Assembly: GCA_020253445.1 (NCBI GenBank)
Contig: JADCBP010000001.1
Location: forward strand, 186,001-250,000
Origin: Methylobacterium sp.
GTDB lineage: Bacteria > Pseudomonadota > Alphaproteobacteria > Rhizobiales > Beijerinckiaceae
DNA: 64,000 bases
Reading direction: 5' to 3'
Positions within the stretch are counted from its first letter, which is position 1. Each line of letters starts with the position of its first letter. Positions 12,397 through 22,200 of this stretch are shown here, piece after piece. The notes beneath the pieces were generated by a model, which saw nothing but the letters and a program-made list of their open reading frames with translations, had not been told where the DNA came from and ran no database searches. A program made the position numbers and the translations under genes.

Positions 12397-12704
12397 GCGA
12401 AAAGCCGCAAGCAAGGGTCGCTGTCGCGCTGAAATATGATTTCGGCGATGGCGCACCCATTGTCACCGCGAAGGGCGAAGGGCACGTCGCCGAAAAGATC
12501 ATCGAGACCGCACGCGAGCATGACATCGCGATCGAGGAGAACCCCGTGCTCGCGCAGGCGCTCTCCCAGATCGATCTCGACGAGCAAATCCCCGTGCCGC
12601 TCTACAAGGCGGTGGCGGAGGTTATCGGCTTTGTGCTGAAAACCGGCCGCCTGAAGCGCCCGGAGGCCGGCAACGCGCTTATGCCGCGCCCGGATCAGCC
12701 GTGA
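12393..12704 (+). CDS. FlhB cytoplasmic-domain-like protein (EscU/YscU/FlhB family)
   Basis: A 103-residue soluble protein made only of the FlhB/YscU C-terminal domain: VAVALKYDFGDGAPIVTAKGE, then EHDIAIEENPVLAQAL, DLDEQIPVPLYKAVAEVIGF. The canonical self-cleaving NPTH loop is replaced by a stretch without that motif, and the membrane domain is absent. Such stand-alone domains (FlhX/FhlB type) can substitute for the cleaved FlhB tail in some bacteria. It is coupled to the upstream FliK-like gene by an ATGA overlap, and its last 26 bases overlap the 3' end of the convergent GlcG-like gene. Confidence 0.82.
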   Translation: MSEKPQARVAVALKYDFGDGAPIVTAKGEGHVAEKIIETAREHDIAIEENPVLAQALSQIDLDEQIPVPLYKAVAEVIGFVLKTGRLKRPEAGNALMPRPDQP

Positions 12705-13107
12705 AGCCCGCGGCCTCGATGCCAACAATGGCAGCCGCCTCGTCATTATCGGACGTGTCACCGGAAATCCCGACCGCTCCGACGACCACGCCCTTGTTGC
12801 GGATGAGCACGCCGCCCGGAACCGGTACCAGCGCGCCATCGGCAATGTGCATCGCGGCCTGGATGAAGGCCGGGCGTTCGCCCGCCATCTTGCCCAGCGC
12901 GCGGCTGCCCGCGCCCATGGCCAGCGCTCCATTCGCCTTCGAATAGGCCACTTCCGCGCGCTTGATGGAAGTGTTGTCTTCCGTCAGCACCACTTTTCGC
13001 TGCGCGCGGGCATCGAGCACGACAATCGAGAGCGGCTTGAAGTTGTTGGCGCGCGCGTGCCTGAGGGCCGTATCGGCAATCTTCCGGGCCTTGGCGAGGG
13101 TGAGCAT
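12679..13107 (-). CDS. GlcG/HbpS-family heme-binding-like protein
   Basis: A 142-residue single-domain protein of the GlcG/HbpS (DUF336) family. Start ATG 13107 (MLTLAKARKIADTALRHARA) is preceded by AGGGAG; the longer open frame upstream lacks family similarity. Conserved features are LSIVVLDARAQRKVVLTEDN, FIQAAMHIADGALVPVPGGVLI and the C-terminal GVVVGAVGISGDTSDNDEAAA. Family members bind heme or act as accessory proteins near flavin or glycolate oxidoreductases; function here is not determined. It diverges from a 2Fe-2S/flavin reductase gene, with about 270 bases between the two starts. Confidence 0.8.
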   Translation of the reverse strand: MLTLAKARKIADTALRHARANNFKPLSIVVLDARAQRKVVLTEDNTSIKRAEVAYSKANGALAMGAGSRALGKMAGERPAFIQAAMHIADGALVPVPGGVLIRNKGVVVGAVGISGDTSDNDEAAAIVGIEAAGFTADPGAA

Positions 13108-13376
13108 GGTCGAACTCCCTGTTCGGCGGGAAAACCCCGCTGCGATGTTCTGCCTCGCCCATAAATCGCCCGGCCTCGGAGCGCCAGCCATCCGGCCTTT
13201 CCGATTGCGCACAAGCCTCATGCCCATGTGGACAAGCAGGTCCGGGCCCGGCGCGAAAACGCGCGAATCCGCGCCTTGCCACGCTTGATCGCTTCGGCAG
13301 AGCTTCTATCCTGCCGCAACGACTGATTTGCTTCGTGCCGGCGAGACCTCGTGGAACGAAGCAGGCAAGGGTGGCC

Positions 13377-14444
13377 ATGGCCGACACGTTCCTGACCATC
13401 AACGGCACGCGCATCCCGGCGCGCACCGGCCAGACCGTGCTGGCGGCCGCCGAAGCCGCGGGCCTGCGGCTCCCGAAGGATGATCCCGGCCTTTGCGCGC
13501 ATCATGTGCCGTGTGAAAGCTGCCGCATCCGCCTCGACCAGGGCGCGGTGGAGGGTGGCGAACCGATCGGCCCGACGGTTCTGGCCTGCCTCGCAAGGGT
13601 GGCGGGCGAAGCGACGCTGACTTTCGACCCCTTCCCGCGCGAGGTGAAATCCGCAGCGGAAGTCAAAGCCTGGCGCGGCCTCTCGGCAGAGGTGGTGGAA
13701 CTCGTGCTTCAGGTCGAGAAGCCCATTCCCTACCTGCCGGGCCAGCATGTCACGCTCGCCTTCGGCAAGGCAGCGCCGCGCCGTTTCACGCCCACCCTGT
13801 CGCTCGACGGCCTGAGGGAACTCGACACCCTCCATTTCCACATCCGCCGGCGGGAGGGCGGGCTGTTCGGCGAGAAACCCGAGGAACGCTTCCGCCCCGG
13901 CACCCGCGTGAAGCTGGCCGGGCCCTGTGGCCATTCGCATCTTCGGCAGGGCGATGGACGTCTGGTGCTCGTTTCGAGCGGGACCGGCTTTTCCGCCATC
14001 TGGTCCATCGCGGTGGCCGCGCGCCTCGGCCAGCCGCACCGGCCGGTGCATCTCATCGCTTCGGCGCATGATCCGCGCGACCTCTACATGCGCCCCGCCC
14101 TGGAATGGCTGGCGCGACAGGGAGTCGAGCAGATCATCCTCACCGCATCCGGCGCGCATCCGCTGCCGCCCGTTCGCCATGGCCGCGCGACCTTGCACCT
14201 GCCGGCGCTCGGCGCAACCGATTCCGTGCATGTCGCCGGCCATCCGGGCCTTGTCTCGGCCGTGATGCGGGAAGCGGCCAGAGCCGGTGCCACAGCCTAC
14301 GGCATTCCGCATGTCGCGGTCCCGGCCGAGGCCGGCATGGTGGAGCGCATCGCGCGGTATCTGTCCGGCAGCCGGAAGGCCCCTCCCCCCTTGCCCGATC
14401 CGCAGCCGCTTCCGGCCAATGTGCGGCAGATCCGCCCGGTCTAG
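13377..14444 (+). CDS. 2Fe-2S ferredoxin/FAD/NAD(P)H oxidoreductase (one-piece reductase)
   Basis: A 355-residue electron-transfer protein with a ferredoxin domain (about 1-85), a flavin-binding barrel (about 95-190) and an NAD(P)H Rossmann domain (about 195-310; LVLVSSGTGFSAIWS). Start ATG 13377 places the ferredoxin strand directly at the N-terminus. Cluster cysteines are C40, C46, C49 and C71, that is C-x5-C-x2-C, the spacing seen in adrenodoxin-type rather than plant-type ferredoxins. The flavin motif is RRFTPTLSL instead of the usual RxYS. It resembles reductase components of oxygenases, but no oxygenase is adjacent, so its partner is unknown. Arms GCTTCGT (13330-13336) and ACGAAGC (13356-13362) form an inverted repeat before the start. 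Confidence 0.8.
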   Translation: MADTFLTINGTRIPARTGQTVLAAAEAAGLRLPKDDPGLCAHHVPCESCRIRLDQGAVEGGEPIGPTVLACLARVAGEATLTFDPFPREVKSAAEVKAWRGLSAEVVELVLQVEKPIPYLPGQHVTLAFGKAAPRRFTPTLSLDGLRELDTLHFHIRRREGGLFGEKPEERFRPGTRVKLAGPCGHSHLRQGDGRLVLVSSGTGFSAIWSIAVAARLGQPHRPVHLIASAHDPRDLYMRPALEWLARQGVEQIILTASGAHPLPPVRHGRATLHLPALGATDSVHVAGHPGLVSAVMREAARAGATAYGIPHVAVPAEAGMVERIARYLSGSRKAPPPLPDPQPLPANVRQIRPV

Positions 14445-14548
14445 AGCATTTTCCGATCCATTGGATACCGGTTGGTCGCAGAAAATGCGTTAAACAACAA
14501 GAAATCAGAACGGACGGTCTCATTCAATCAGATCGGAGTCCGGTCTGG
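14443..14548. repeat. Dispersed palindromic repeat, copy A
   Basis: Copy of the family also found at 19.1, 34.9, 46.3 and 54.1 kb. Arms GCATTTTC (14446-14453) and GAAAATGC (14481-14488) can pair around the motif CCGGTTGGTCG. A tail ATCAGATCGGAGTCCG follows at 14527-14542, shared almost exactly with the copy at 34.9 kb. The first bases overlap the TAG stop codon of the reductase gene. Confidence 0.8.
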
Positions 14549-14572
14549 AATCCTGACCTCGGAGGCCTGACC

Positions 14573-16639
14573 CTAGGCGGCAACTTCGCGCACGAAGGAG
14601 CGCAGGCCATTGTCGATGGTCTGCGCATCGGTGATCATCATGCGAGCCGCGCGCAGCACCTCCTCGGTCGCCTCTTCCGCCCCATGCAGGCTCACCCGCA
14701 ATTCTTCCACCGCCTCGTTGAGGCCGGTCATGGCGGTCGATCCACTGGCGAGCCTTTCGGAGATCGAGCGGCGCGCGGCATCCTGCTCCGCCATCACCAC
14801 GGCGATTTCCGCCGTATCGCGCGAGGCGCGCTCGAAGGTCTCGCCAAGATCGCCGATGCGGCGGGCCTGGAGTTCGGCCACAATCGCGACCTGTGACACG
14901 GCGGCGCCAAGCCGTTCGGCCGCCTGGGCGGTTTCTGCGGTGAACCGGATGAGCCCCTCGGCCGCGCCAGAGAAGCTGCCCGCCTGCGCCGCCTGCGCCG
15001 CGCCGAGCGAGGCGGAAAGTGCGCCCTGCGCCAGGTTGGCCACCAGGCTCTGGATATGCCCGAGCGCCTGCTCGGCCTCGATCGCGAGGCGCGAGAGGCC
15101 GATCGCATCGTCGCCTGCGGCGCGCGTGGTTTCCTCGCCGGATTCAACGGCCGCGCGGGTCGATTTCAGGCGCGTCTCGATCTCGGCGATGCCGCGCGTC
15201 AGTTGAAGCGTCGCGCCCGACGCCAGCGTCGCCTCCTGCGCGGTGGCGATCGTGGTTCTCTGGATGCGGTCGGCCTGGTGCTCGGCCGAGCGCGCCGCCT
15301 TGCCGATCGCATCGCTGGCCCGCGCAAGCGCCTCGGCCGCCTCGCCCATCTTGGCCATGACATCGCCAATGCCATTCTCGAACCGGCCGATGGCCTCGCC
15401 CATCGCCAGCCGGCGCTGGTTGATCGCATCGATGCGGATCATTTCCTGGCGCATGCGGTCGCGCTCGATCAGGGCGATCTGCATCGCCTCGATGGCCCGC
15501 GCGATGCGGCCCACCTCGTCCGACCTTTGGGCATGGGGCACGGCCTTCGTCCATTCGCCTGCGGCGACGCGGGACACTTCGCCGGTGATATCCGTCAGCG
15601 GTCCTGTGAGCCGGCGTGTGAGCAACAGGATGAGCCAGCCGATCAGGATCGCGAGACCCGAGGCGAAGACCGCGAGCCGCGTCTGCATGCGGCTGGTCTC
15701 GCTCTGGCTCATCAGCTGCAGTTCGTTGCGGAATTGGACGACCTCGTTCTCGTCGCGCAGCATGCACAGCCGCGTCTGCGGCAGGGAGGCCACGCAGCGA
15801 TAGATGCGACCGCCGAGATAGCGGGTCGTGCCCTCCGGCGGCGGGATGATGTCCGCCGGTGCATCGCCGGAGCGGATGATCACCGTCTCGCCCCACGCCA
15901 GAACAAGCCCGGCGCGCGTGGTTTCCGCGAAGTCAGTCAGTGTCGATTCGGCCGGTTTCAGCAGGCGATAGGCGATGAGAAGCCCGGCGGGATCACCGAA
16001 TTCATCATGGACCGACACCGCCGAGATCAGGCCATAGCGATCCTGGATCGGCATCTGGAATAGCAGTTCCATGCCAAGGCCCATCGGGCCAAGCGCCCGA
16101 AAGCGGATGGGCGCATGCCGGTCGTGCGTCACCAGGATGTTCTGCAGCGCCTCGACGAAATCGAGCGCCTGCACTGCCTTTTCGGCCATGGCAAGCGGCA
16201 GGTCGGCCTGATCCGCGCCGACGGGGATGAGGTTCTGGTCGAGCAGCATCGCCCCTGTGAAGCCGAGGCGCGGCATATCGGCCTGCAGGCGCTCGGCGAT
16301 GCGCCGCTCGTCGCGCTCGCGCAGCAGGCGCAGCAGGGAGGGCTGACCCGCGAGATCCTGCAAGGCGGCCTCGTGGCGCATCACCAGACCCCGCAGGCGG
16401 TGATCCGCCAGTCGGGCCTCGATCTCGAGGCGGTCCGCGACCTTCTGTTCCGCGATCTCGGTGAGGCGATCCCCCTCCGCCAAGATCTTCGCGCGCAGGG
16501 CCGAACCCACGGCATGGACCATCAGCGCGAGGCCAGTGGCCGCAACCAGCGTGACGATCAGCGCCCAGCGCAAGGCCAGCGACGCCGCCAGCATCTGCCA
16601 GGCCAGGGAGAAAACCGGCAGGCCCGCCTTCCGGGTCAT
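14573..16639 (-). CDS. Chemoreceptor-like membrane protein (sensor domain, HAMP, degenerate MCP tail)
   Basis: 688 residues. TM1 is at about 23-45 (WALIVTLVAATGLALMV), followed by a periplasmic sensor of about 290 residues, TM2 at about 325-345 (LAVFASGLAILIGWLILLL) and a HAMP domain (RRLTGPLTDITGEVSRVAAG). The remaining ~280 residues are a long Ala-rich helical coiled coil similar to methyl-accepting proteins. However, the ultraconserved hairpin tip that binds CheW/CheA is not recognisable; the turn region reads LVANLAQGALSASLGAAQ. It may not signal to a standard CheA. The start codon overlaps the stop of the upstream binding-protein gene (ATGA), implying coupled expression and a possible binding-protein/sensor pair. 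Confidence 0.82.
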   Translation of the reverse strand: MTRKAGLPVFSLAWQMLAASLALRWALIVTLVAATGLALMVHAVGSALRAKILAEGDRLTEIAEQKVADRLEIEARLADHRLRGLVMRHEAALQDLAGQPSLLRLLRERDERRIAERLQADMPRLGFTGAMLLDQNLIPVGADQADLPLAMAEKAVQALDFVEALQNILVTHDRHAPIRFRALGPMGLGMELLFQMPIQDRYGLISAVSVHDEFGDPAGLLIAYRLLKPAESTLTDFAETTRAGLVLAWGETVIIRSGDAPADIIPPPEGTTRYLGGRIYRCVASLPQTRLCMLRDENEVVQFRNELQLMSQSETSRMQTRLAVFASGLAILIGWLILLLTRRLTGPLTDITGEVSRVAAGEWTKAVPHAQRSDEVGRIARAIEAMQIALIERDRMRQEMIRIDAINQRRLAMGEAIGRFENGIGDVMAKMGEAAEALARASDAIGKAARSAEHQADRIQRTTIATAQEATLASGATLQLTRGIAEIETRLKSTRAAVESGEETTRAAGDDAIGLSRLAIEAEQALGHIQSLVANLAQGALSASLGAAQAAQAGSFSGAAEGLIRFTAETAQAAERLGAAVSQVAIVAELQARRIGDLGETFERASRDTAEIAVVMAEQDAARRSISERLASGSTAMTGLNEAVEELRVSLHGAEEATEEVLRAARMMITDAQTIDNGLRSFVREVAA

Positions 16640-17409
16640 GGCCGCGACGGGGTGCCCCCATAAGCGGAAACGAGTTCCGCCGCGCGGGCGCTGGCGAGGA
16701 AGGCGAGGAAGGATCGCACGGCCGGGGTGAGCCGGCCCGGCTTATGCGCCAATGCGACCTCGATGCGATGCGGATAGCGTGGATCGCGGATATCGAAGCC
16801 GTCGATGGTCGCGAGCAGCGGCTCATCCTCCGGCAACAGGCGGGCGGTGGAAAGGCCGAGCGAGCCGGGGCTGCGGCGGACAATCGCGACAAGATCAGCA
16901 TGGCGCTCGGCGCGGGCCCAGCGGGGATGCGGGACATGCTCCGGCGGGCCGTCACGCGTCACGAGCCGGATGGGCAGGCGAGGGCCGCCGAGGCTCGACC
17001 AATCCAGAATACGCCCGTCGAGGATGGCGGCGAGATCCGACGCGCGGAGGTTCGGCTTCCCGAGGCCAGGATGCACCAGCACGAGCACCGGCAGGGTGAA
17101 GAGCGGCCGCGCCACCAGGCCCGCCTCGCGTTCATCCATGCGCAACGGGCGGTCAATGCGGGCAAGGGTCGCCCGGTCGCCGATCACATCGGCGAGGGCG
17201 CTGCCCGCGCCCACGGGCGGAGGAACCAGCACCAGCTCGCCGCGCATCCGCCCATCATGGGCGAGCGCCAGCGCGCGCAGGATATCGCTGCCGGTATCGA
17301 CGCCGGGAATGAGGATTTCTTCCGCCAGGACGGGCCGCTCCAGCCCGAAAACCCCCAGACAGGCGACGAGCGCGGCCGAAAGCGGCAGGTTTCTCTCGGC
17401 ATAGGGCAT
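16636..17409 (-). CDS. Periplasmic phosphate/anion-binding-protein-like (PBP fold)
   Basis: 257 residues with an N-terminal signal peptide (AALVACLGVFGLERPVLAEE, cleavage likely near 29). The fold resembles PstS-type binding proteins: LIPGVDTGSDILRALA, VPPPVGAGSALADVIGD (a G-S-rich anion loop), VLVLVHPGLG, then ASDLAAILDGRILDWSSLGG, the equivalent of the conserved ...I..G...W motif. No transport permease lies alongside. Instead the next gene, overlapping by 4 bases, encodes a chemoreceptor-like protein, so this protein is more likely a ligand-presenting sensor than an importer component; that role is inferred. Confidence 0.72.
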   Translation of the reverse strand: MPYAERNLPLSAALVACLGVFGLERPVLAEEILIPGVDTGSDILRALALAHDGRMRGELVLVPPPVGAGSALADVIGDRATLARIDRPLRMDEREAGLVARPLFTLPVLVLVHPGLGKPNLRASDLAAILDGRILDWSSLGGPRLPIRLVTRDGPPEHVPHPRWARAERHADLVAIVRRSPGSLGLSTARLLPEDEPLLATIDGFDIRDPRYPHRIEVALAHKPGRLTPAVRSFLAFLASARAAELVSAYGGTPSRP

Positions 17410-17546
17410 GGCATTACAACGCGTGGCAGAAACAGGAAGGGGCTGGACGGTAACCTTTCTTGGTTAAGAATTGACTTGCCCTTGCCGGGCGTGGTCCTTT
17501 TTCCCGGCTTCCCTACGGAACACGACAGAAGAAGAAGCGGAATTCC

Positions 17547-19049
17547 ATGTCGACTTACGACCTCGCGGTGATCGGCGGCGGCATCAATGGCGCCGGCATT
17601 GCCCGCGATGCCGCCGGTCGCGGCCTTTCCGTGCTGCTGATCGAGAAGAACGATCTCGCCTCGGCCACCTCCTCGGCCTCCACCAAGCTGATCCATGGCG
17701 GCTTGCGCTATCTCGAGCATTACGCGTTCCGCCTCGTGCGGGAATCGCTGATGGAGCGCGAGCGGCTCTGGGCCATCGCGCCGCATATCGTCTGGCCCCT
17801 GCGCTTCGTCCTGCCGCAGATGCCCGGCATGAGGCCTGCCTGGATGCTGCGGCTTGGCCTGTTCCTCTACGATCACCTCGGCGGCCGGGAGAAGCTGCCC
17901 GCGACAAGGAGCCTGAACCTCGCGCGAGACCCCGCCGGGGAGCCTCTTCGCGAGGGCATTCTTTCGGGTTTCGAGTATTCCGATCTCTGGGTCGAGGATG
18001 CGCGCCTCGTCGTGCTGAATGCGCGGGATGCACAGCTTCGGGGCGCGACCATCCTCACGCGCACCGAAGTGACCGAGGCGCGCCGCGTGCAGCAGGGCGC
18101 GGAATCAATCTGGTCCATCCAGGTCCGCGACACGCGAACCGGCGACAGGAAAGAGCATCGCGCGCGGTTGCTCGTGAATGCCGCCGGCCCCTGGGCGGGG
18201 CTCGTGACCAGCGGCGTGATGGGCCTCAACACGCCCGCGCGCATCCGCATGGTGCAGGGCAGCCACGTGGTGGTGCGGAAGCTCTTCGACCACGCGCGCG
18301 CCTATATTTTCCAGAACGCGGATGGTCGGATCATCTTCGCGATTCCCTATGAGACCGATTTCACCCTCATCGGCACCACGGATCGCGACTATGAGGGCGA
18401 CCCCTCTGCCGTGGCCATCAGCGAGGCGGAGACGGATTATCTGTGCCGCGCGGCCTCCGAATATTTCAGGCAGCCGATCAGGCGGGCAAGCGTGGTGTGG
18501 AACTATTCCGGCGTGCGGCCGCTTTACGATGACGGGGCCCCCAAGGCGCAGGAGGCGACGCGCGATTACGTGCTGCATCTCGAGGCGCCTCAGGCCAGTG
18601 CCGCGAGCCTTTCGGTCTATGGCGGCAAGCTCACGACCTATCGCCGCCTGGCGGAACATGCGCTGGAAAAGCTCGAGCCGCATCTGCCCCAGCACGCCCG
18701 CGGGAAGGGCGGCTGGACGGCCCGCGAAGCCCTTCCCGGCGGGCATTTCCCGGTCGAGGGCTTTGACGATCTCGTGGCACAGCACGCAGCGCGCTACCCG
18801 TTCCTTCCGGGGCGGCAGGCGAGGCGCCTGACACGCGCCTATGGCACGGATGTCATGGAGATCCTGGGCGAGGCGCGTTCGGCGGGTGATCTCGGCCGCG
18901 CCTTCGGTGCCGGGCTCACGAGCCGGGAGATCGCCTGGCTCACGAGCCGGGAATGGGCGATGACGGCCGATGACATTCTCTGGCGGCGCTCGAAGCTCGG
19001 GCTTCACATGAGCGCGGCGGAGCGCGCCGAGGTCGCTCGTCTGTTCTGA
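17547..19049 (+). CDS. glpD: Aerobic glycerol-3-phosphate dehydrogenase GlpD
   Basis: FAD enzyme of the inner-membrane face oxidising sn-glycerol-3-phosphate to dihydroxyacetone phosphate and passing electrons to quinone. At 500 residues it has normal length. The N-terminal dinucleotide motif LAVIGGGINGAGIARDAAGRG is followed by the GlpD signature ATSSASTKLIHGGLRYLE; LINAAGPWAG-type and GTTDRDYEGDPSAV motifs follow, and the C-terminal helical domain is present (EWAMTADDILWRRSKLGL). ATG 17547 is preceded by an AG-rich stretch acting as the ribosome site. No glpK, glpF or glpR is adjacent, so regulation is not evident. A repeat pair lies directly after the stop. Confidence 0.96.
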   Translation: MSTYDLAVIGGGINGAGIARDAAGRGLSVLLIEKNDLASATSSASTKLIHGGLRYLEHYAFRLVRESLMERERLWAIAPHIVWPLRFVLPQMPGMRPAWMLRLGLFLYDHLGGREKLPATRSLNLARDPAGEPLREGILSGFEYSDLWVEDARLVVLNARDAQLRGATILTRTEVTEARRVQQGAESIWSIQVRDTRTGDRKEHRARLLVNAAGPWAGLVTSGVMGLNTPARIRMVQGSHVVVRKLFDHARAYIFQNADGRIIFAIPYETDFTLIGTTDRDYEGDPSAVAISEAETDYLCRAASEYFRQPIRRASVVWNYSGVRPLYDDGAPKAQEATRDYVLHLEAPQASAASLSVYGGKLTTYRRLAEHALEKLEPHLPQHARGKGGWTAREALPGGHFPVEGFDDLVAQHAARYPFLPGRQARRLTRAYGTDVMEILGEARSAGDLGRAFGAGLTSREIAWLTSREWAMTADDILWRRSKLGLHMSAAERAEVARLF

Positions 19050-19055
19050 AACAAA

Positions 19056-19246
19056 AGAGCATTTTCAAGCGAAGTGGTTTCCGGTTCGCGTGAAGAAAAT
19101 GCGAAAAAAGAAAGAGAGAAGCATTTTCAAGCGAAGCATGCCCCTGCGAAGGCGGGGGTGGGCACCGGTTCGCGTGAAGAAAATGCGATCAAATCAAGAG
19201 AGAGAGCATCCGAGCTGATTTAATCAGATCGGAATCCGCTCTGAAA
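19056..19246. repeat. Dispersed palindromic repeat, copy B (two units)
   Basis: Two head-to-tail units. Unit 1 (about 19056-19121) has GCATTTTC and GAAAATGC arms around CCGGTTCGCGTGAA. Unit 2 (about 19122-19246) has the same arms plus the internal insert CCCCTGCGAAGGCGGGGGTG and ends with the ATCAGATCGGAATCCGC tail. It lies between the convergent glpD and RND permease genes and could serve as a bidirectional terminator; no separate terminator is evident. Confidence 0.85.
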
Positions 19247-19278
19247 GCGACCCCTCCAGGGGTTGCGTCCCTTCAGGA

Positions 19279-22200
19279 TCATTCGGCCGGTTTGGCCTTG
19301 CCGCCATCCGCCTTCCGCTCGGGGGCGGGCACATCCCCGAACTTGCCGAGCCGGCCAGCGAAGGCATGCTGCAATTCGGTGAGTTTCTCCCCGATGGTCG
19401 AGCGCGGGTTCGAATACTTGCCGATCAGCAGGAAGAGCGCCGGCACGAGAAACAGGGTCATGAAGGTGGAAAGCCCCACCCCGCCAATGATCACCCAACC
19501 GATGGCCGAACGCGCTTCCGCGCCCGCACCACCCGAAAGCGCCAGCGGCACTGCACCCGCCACCGTGGCGATCGAGGTCATGAGGATGGGGCGCAGACGC
19601 ATTTCCGAAGCTTCAAGCACGGCTTCATACATCGGATAACCGCGTTCGCGCAGCTGATTGGTGAACTCGACGATGAGAATGCCGTTCTTGGTCATGATGC
19701 CGATGAGCAGGATCATGCCGATCTGGCTATAGATGTTCAGCGTCTGGTTGGTGAGATGCAGAATGCCGAGCGCACCCGTCAGCGCCAGCGGCACGGTCAT
19801 CATGATGACGGTTGGCGCGATCCAGCTCTCGAACTGGGCGGCAAGCACGAGGAACACGATCACCAGCGCGAAGACGAAGGTGATGTAGATCGAGTTCGAG
19901 GAGCGCTTGAACTCCTTCGATTGGCCGCCATAGCCGATGCGCGCTTCCGCGGGCAGCGATTCCGCCGCGATCCTGTCGAGCGCCTCAAGGCCTTGTCCCA
20001 GGGTGACGCCCGGCGCAAGCGATGCCGAGATGGTGATCGCACGCAGACGATCGAAGCGGTTGAGGCGTTGCGGGCCGGCGATCTCGGTGAGTTGCACGAG
20101 GTTCGAGAGCGGCACCAGCTCGTTCGTTCCGGTGCGCACGAAGATGTTCTTCAGATCCTCCGGGCTCACGCGGTTCTCGGCCTTTGCCTGCAGGATCACC
20201 GGATACTCGAAGCCGCGATCCACGAAGGTGGAGATCTCGCGTTCGCCGAACATGAGTTCCAGGCTGCGCCCGATGACATCGACGGGGACGCCGAGATCGG
20301 CCGCGCGGGCCCGGTCGATCTTCACGCGCAGATCGGGCTGGTTCTCGTTGAAATCGCTGTCGAGATTGCGGAAAAGGCCCGTCGCCTGCGCCTTTTCCAT
20401 GACGATGTCTCGCCAGGCGGAGACGGTCGGGAAATCCGGCCCGCCGATGATGAAGGAGATGGGCTGGCGGAAGCCGCGCTGGCCCAGCGAGGGCGGATTG
20501 ATGGGGAAGATGCGCGCGCCGGGGATGGCCTGCACTTTCGCCAGCAATTCCTGCTGAAGCTGGCTCTGTTTCACGGTGCGCTCGCCCCAGGGCGTCATGC
20601 GCACGATCAGCAGGCCCGCATTCACCGGCGAGGGTCGCTGCAGGCCTGGTGCCACGATGGTCAGCGTCGATTCAACGATCTTCTGGTCGACATAGGGCTG
20701 GAGAAGCTTCTCCACCTCCTGCACGCGCTCGCGGGTATAGGTGAGCGAGGCCCCTTCCGGCGCATTGATCGGGATGATCACAACGCCGCGATCCTCGACG
20801 GGCGAAAACTCGGTGGGAATGGTGCTGAAGAGCTGCACCGCCGCGAGGCTGACACCGAGGCCAATGGCGATGACGAGGATGGGCGCATTCAGCGCGCGGC
20901 GAAGCAAGCTCGCATAAGCATGGCCGAGACCGACGAAAAATGGCTCGGTCTTCCGGTGGAACCAGCTGTGGTGATGGCTCAGCAGCTTCGAGCAGAGCAT
21001 CGGCGTGAGCGTTCGGGCGACAACGCCGGAAAAGAAGATCGCCGTGGCGAGGGTGATGCCGAATTCGCGGAAGAGGCGACCCGTCTGGCCATCCATGAAG
21101 GCGATGGGCACGAACACGCTCATCAGCGTGATCGTGGTCGCGATGACGGCGAAGGCGATCTCGCGCGCGCCGATGAAGGAGGCGAGCAGCGGCGGCTCGC
21201 CTTCCTCGATGCGGCGATGGACGTTCTCGACCTCCACGATCGCATCGTCCACCACGATGCCGATCGCCAGCACGATGGCGAGCAGGGTCAGCACGTTGAT
21301 CGAGAAGCCGAATATCCAGAGCACCGCGAAGGTAGGGATGATCGAGACCGGGATCGCAATCGATGCCACGAGCGTCGAGCGCCAGTCGCGCAGGAAGATC
21401 AGGATGACCAGCACGACGAGGAAAATGCCCTCGGCGAGCGTCGTCAGCACGCCGTTGATCGAGGCACGGATGAAATTCGCCTCGTTGTAAAGAATCTGGA
21501 AGGTCGTGCCCTCGGGGAAGGCCGGGCGCAGCAATTCAAGCTCGCGCGCCACGCCTTCCGCCACCGAAAGCGTGTTGGCGGTGGATTGGCGAATGATTCC
21601 AAGGCCGATCGCCGTCTTGCCGAGCGTGTAGAATTCGAAACGCTCGTCCTCCGCGCCGACTTCCACCCGCGCGACCTCGCCGAGGCGCACCTGATAGCCG
21701 TTGCGGTTTGCCACCACGATGCGGGCGAATTCCTCGCGGTTCGAGAGCTTGGAATCGGTCTTCACCGTGAGTTCGCGCTGCGAGGAGGTGAGACGCCCGC
21801 CCGGCAGATCGACATTCTGCCGGCGGATGGCGCTCTCGACATCCTGGACGGTGAGACCGCGCGCCGCGAGCGCGATGCGGTCGATCGAGATGCGCATCGC
21901 ATAGCGCCGCTCGCCGCCCACATTGATGCTTGCCACGCCGGGCACGGTTGCCAGCCGGTCGATGACCGCGCGGCGGAGGAAGTCGGTCAGTTCCATCGCA
22001 TCGAGATTTTCGGAGGTCACGCCAACCCAGAGGATCGCCTGCGCATTGGCATCCACGCGCTGGATGATCGGCGTCTCCGCCCCTTCCGGCAGGCGCGCGA
22101 GCACGCGGCCCACGCGGTCGCGCACATCGGCCGCGGCCGCATCCGCATCGCGGTTCACATTGAACTCGACCGTGATGTTCGACCGGTCGTTCTGGCTGAA

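Noticed and set aside
17471-17499. glpD promoter with TTGACT at 17471
   Set aside because: A -35-like hexamer is present but no convincing -10 element lies at proper spacing.
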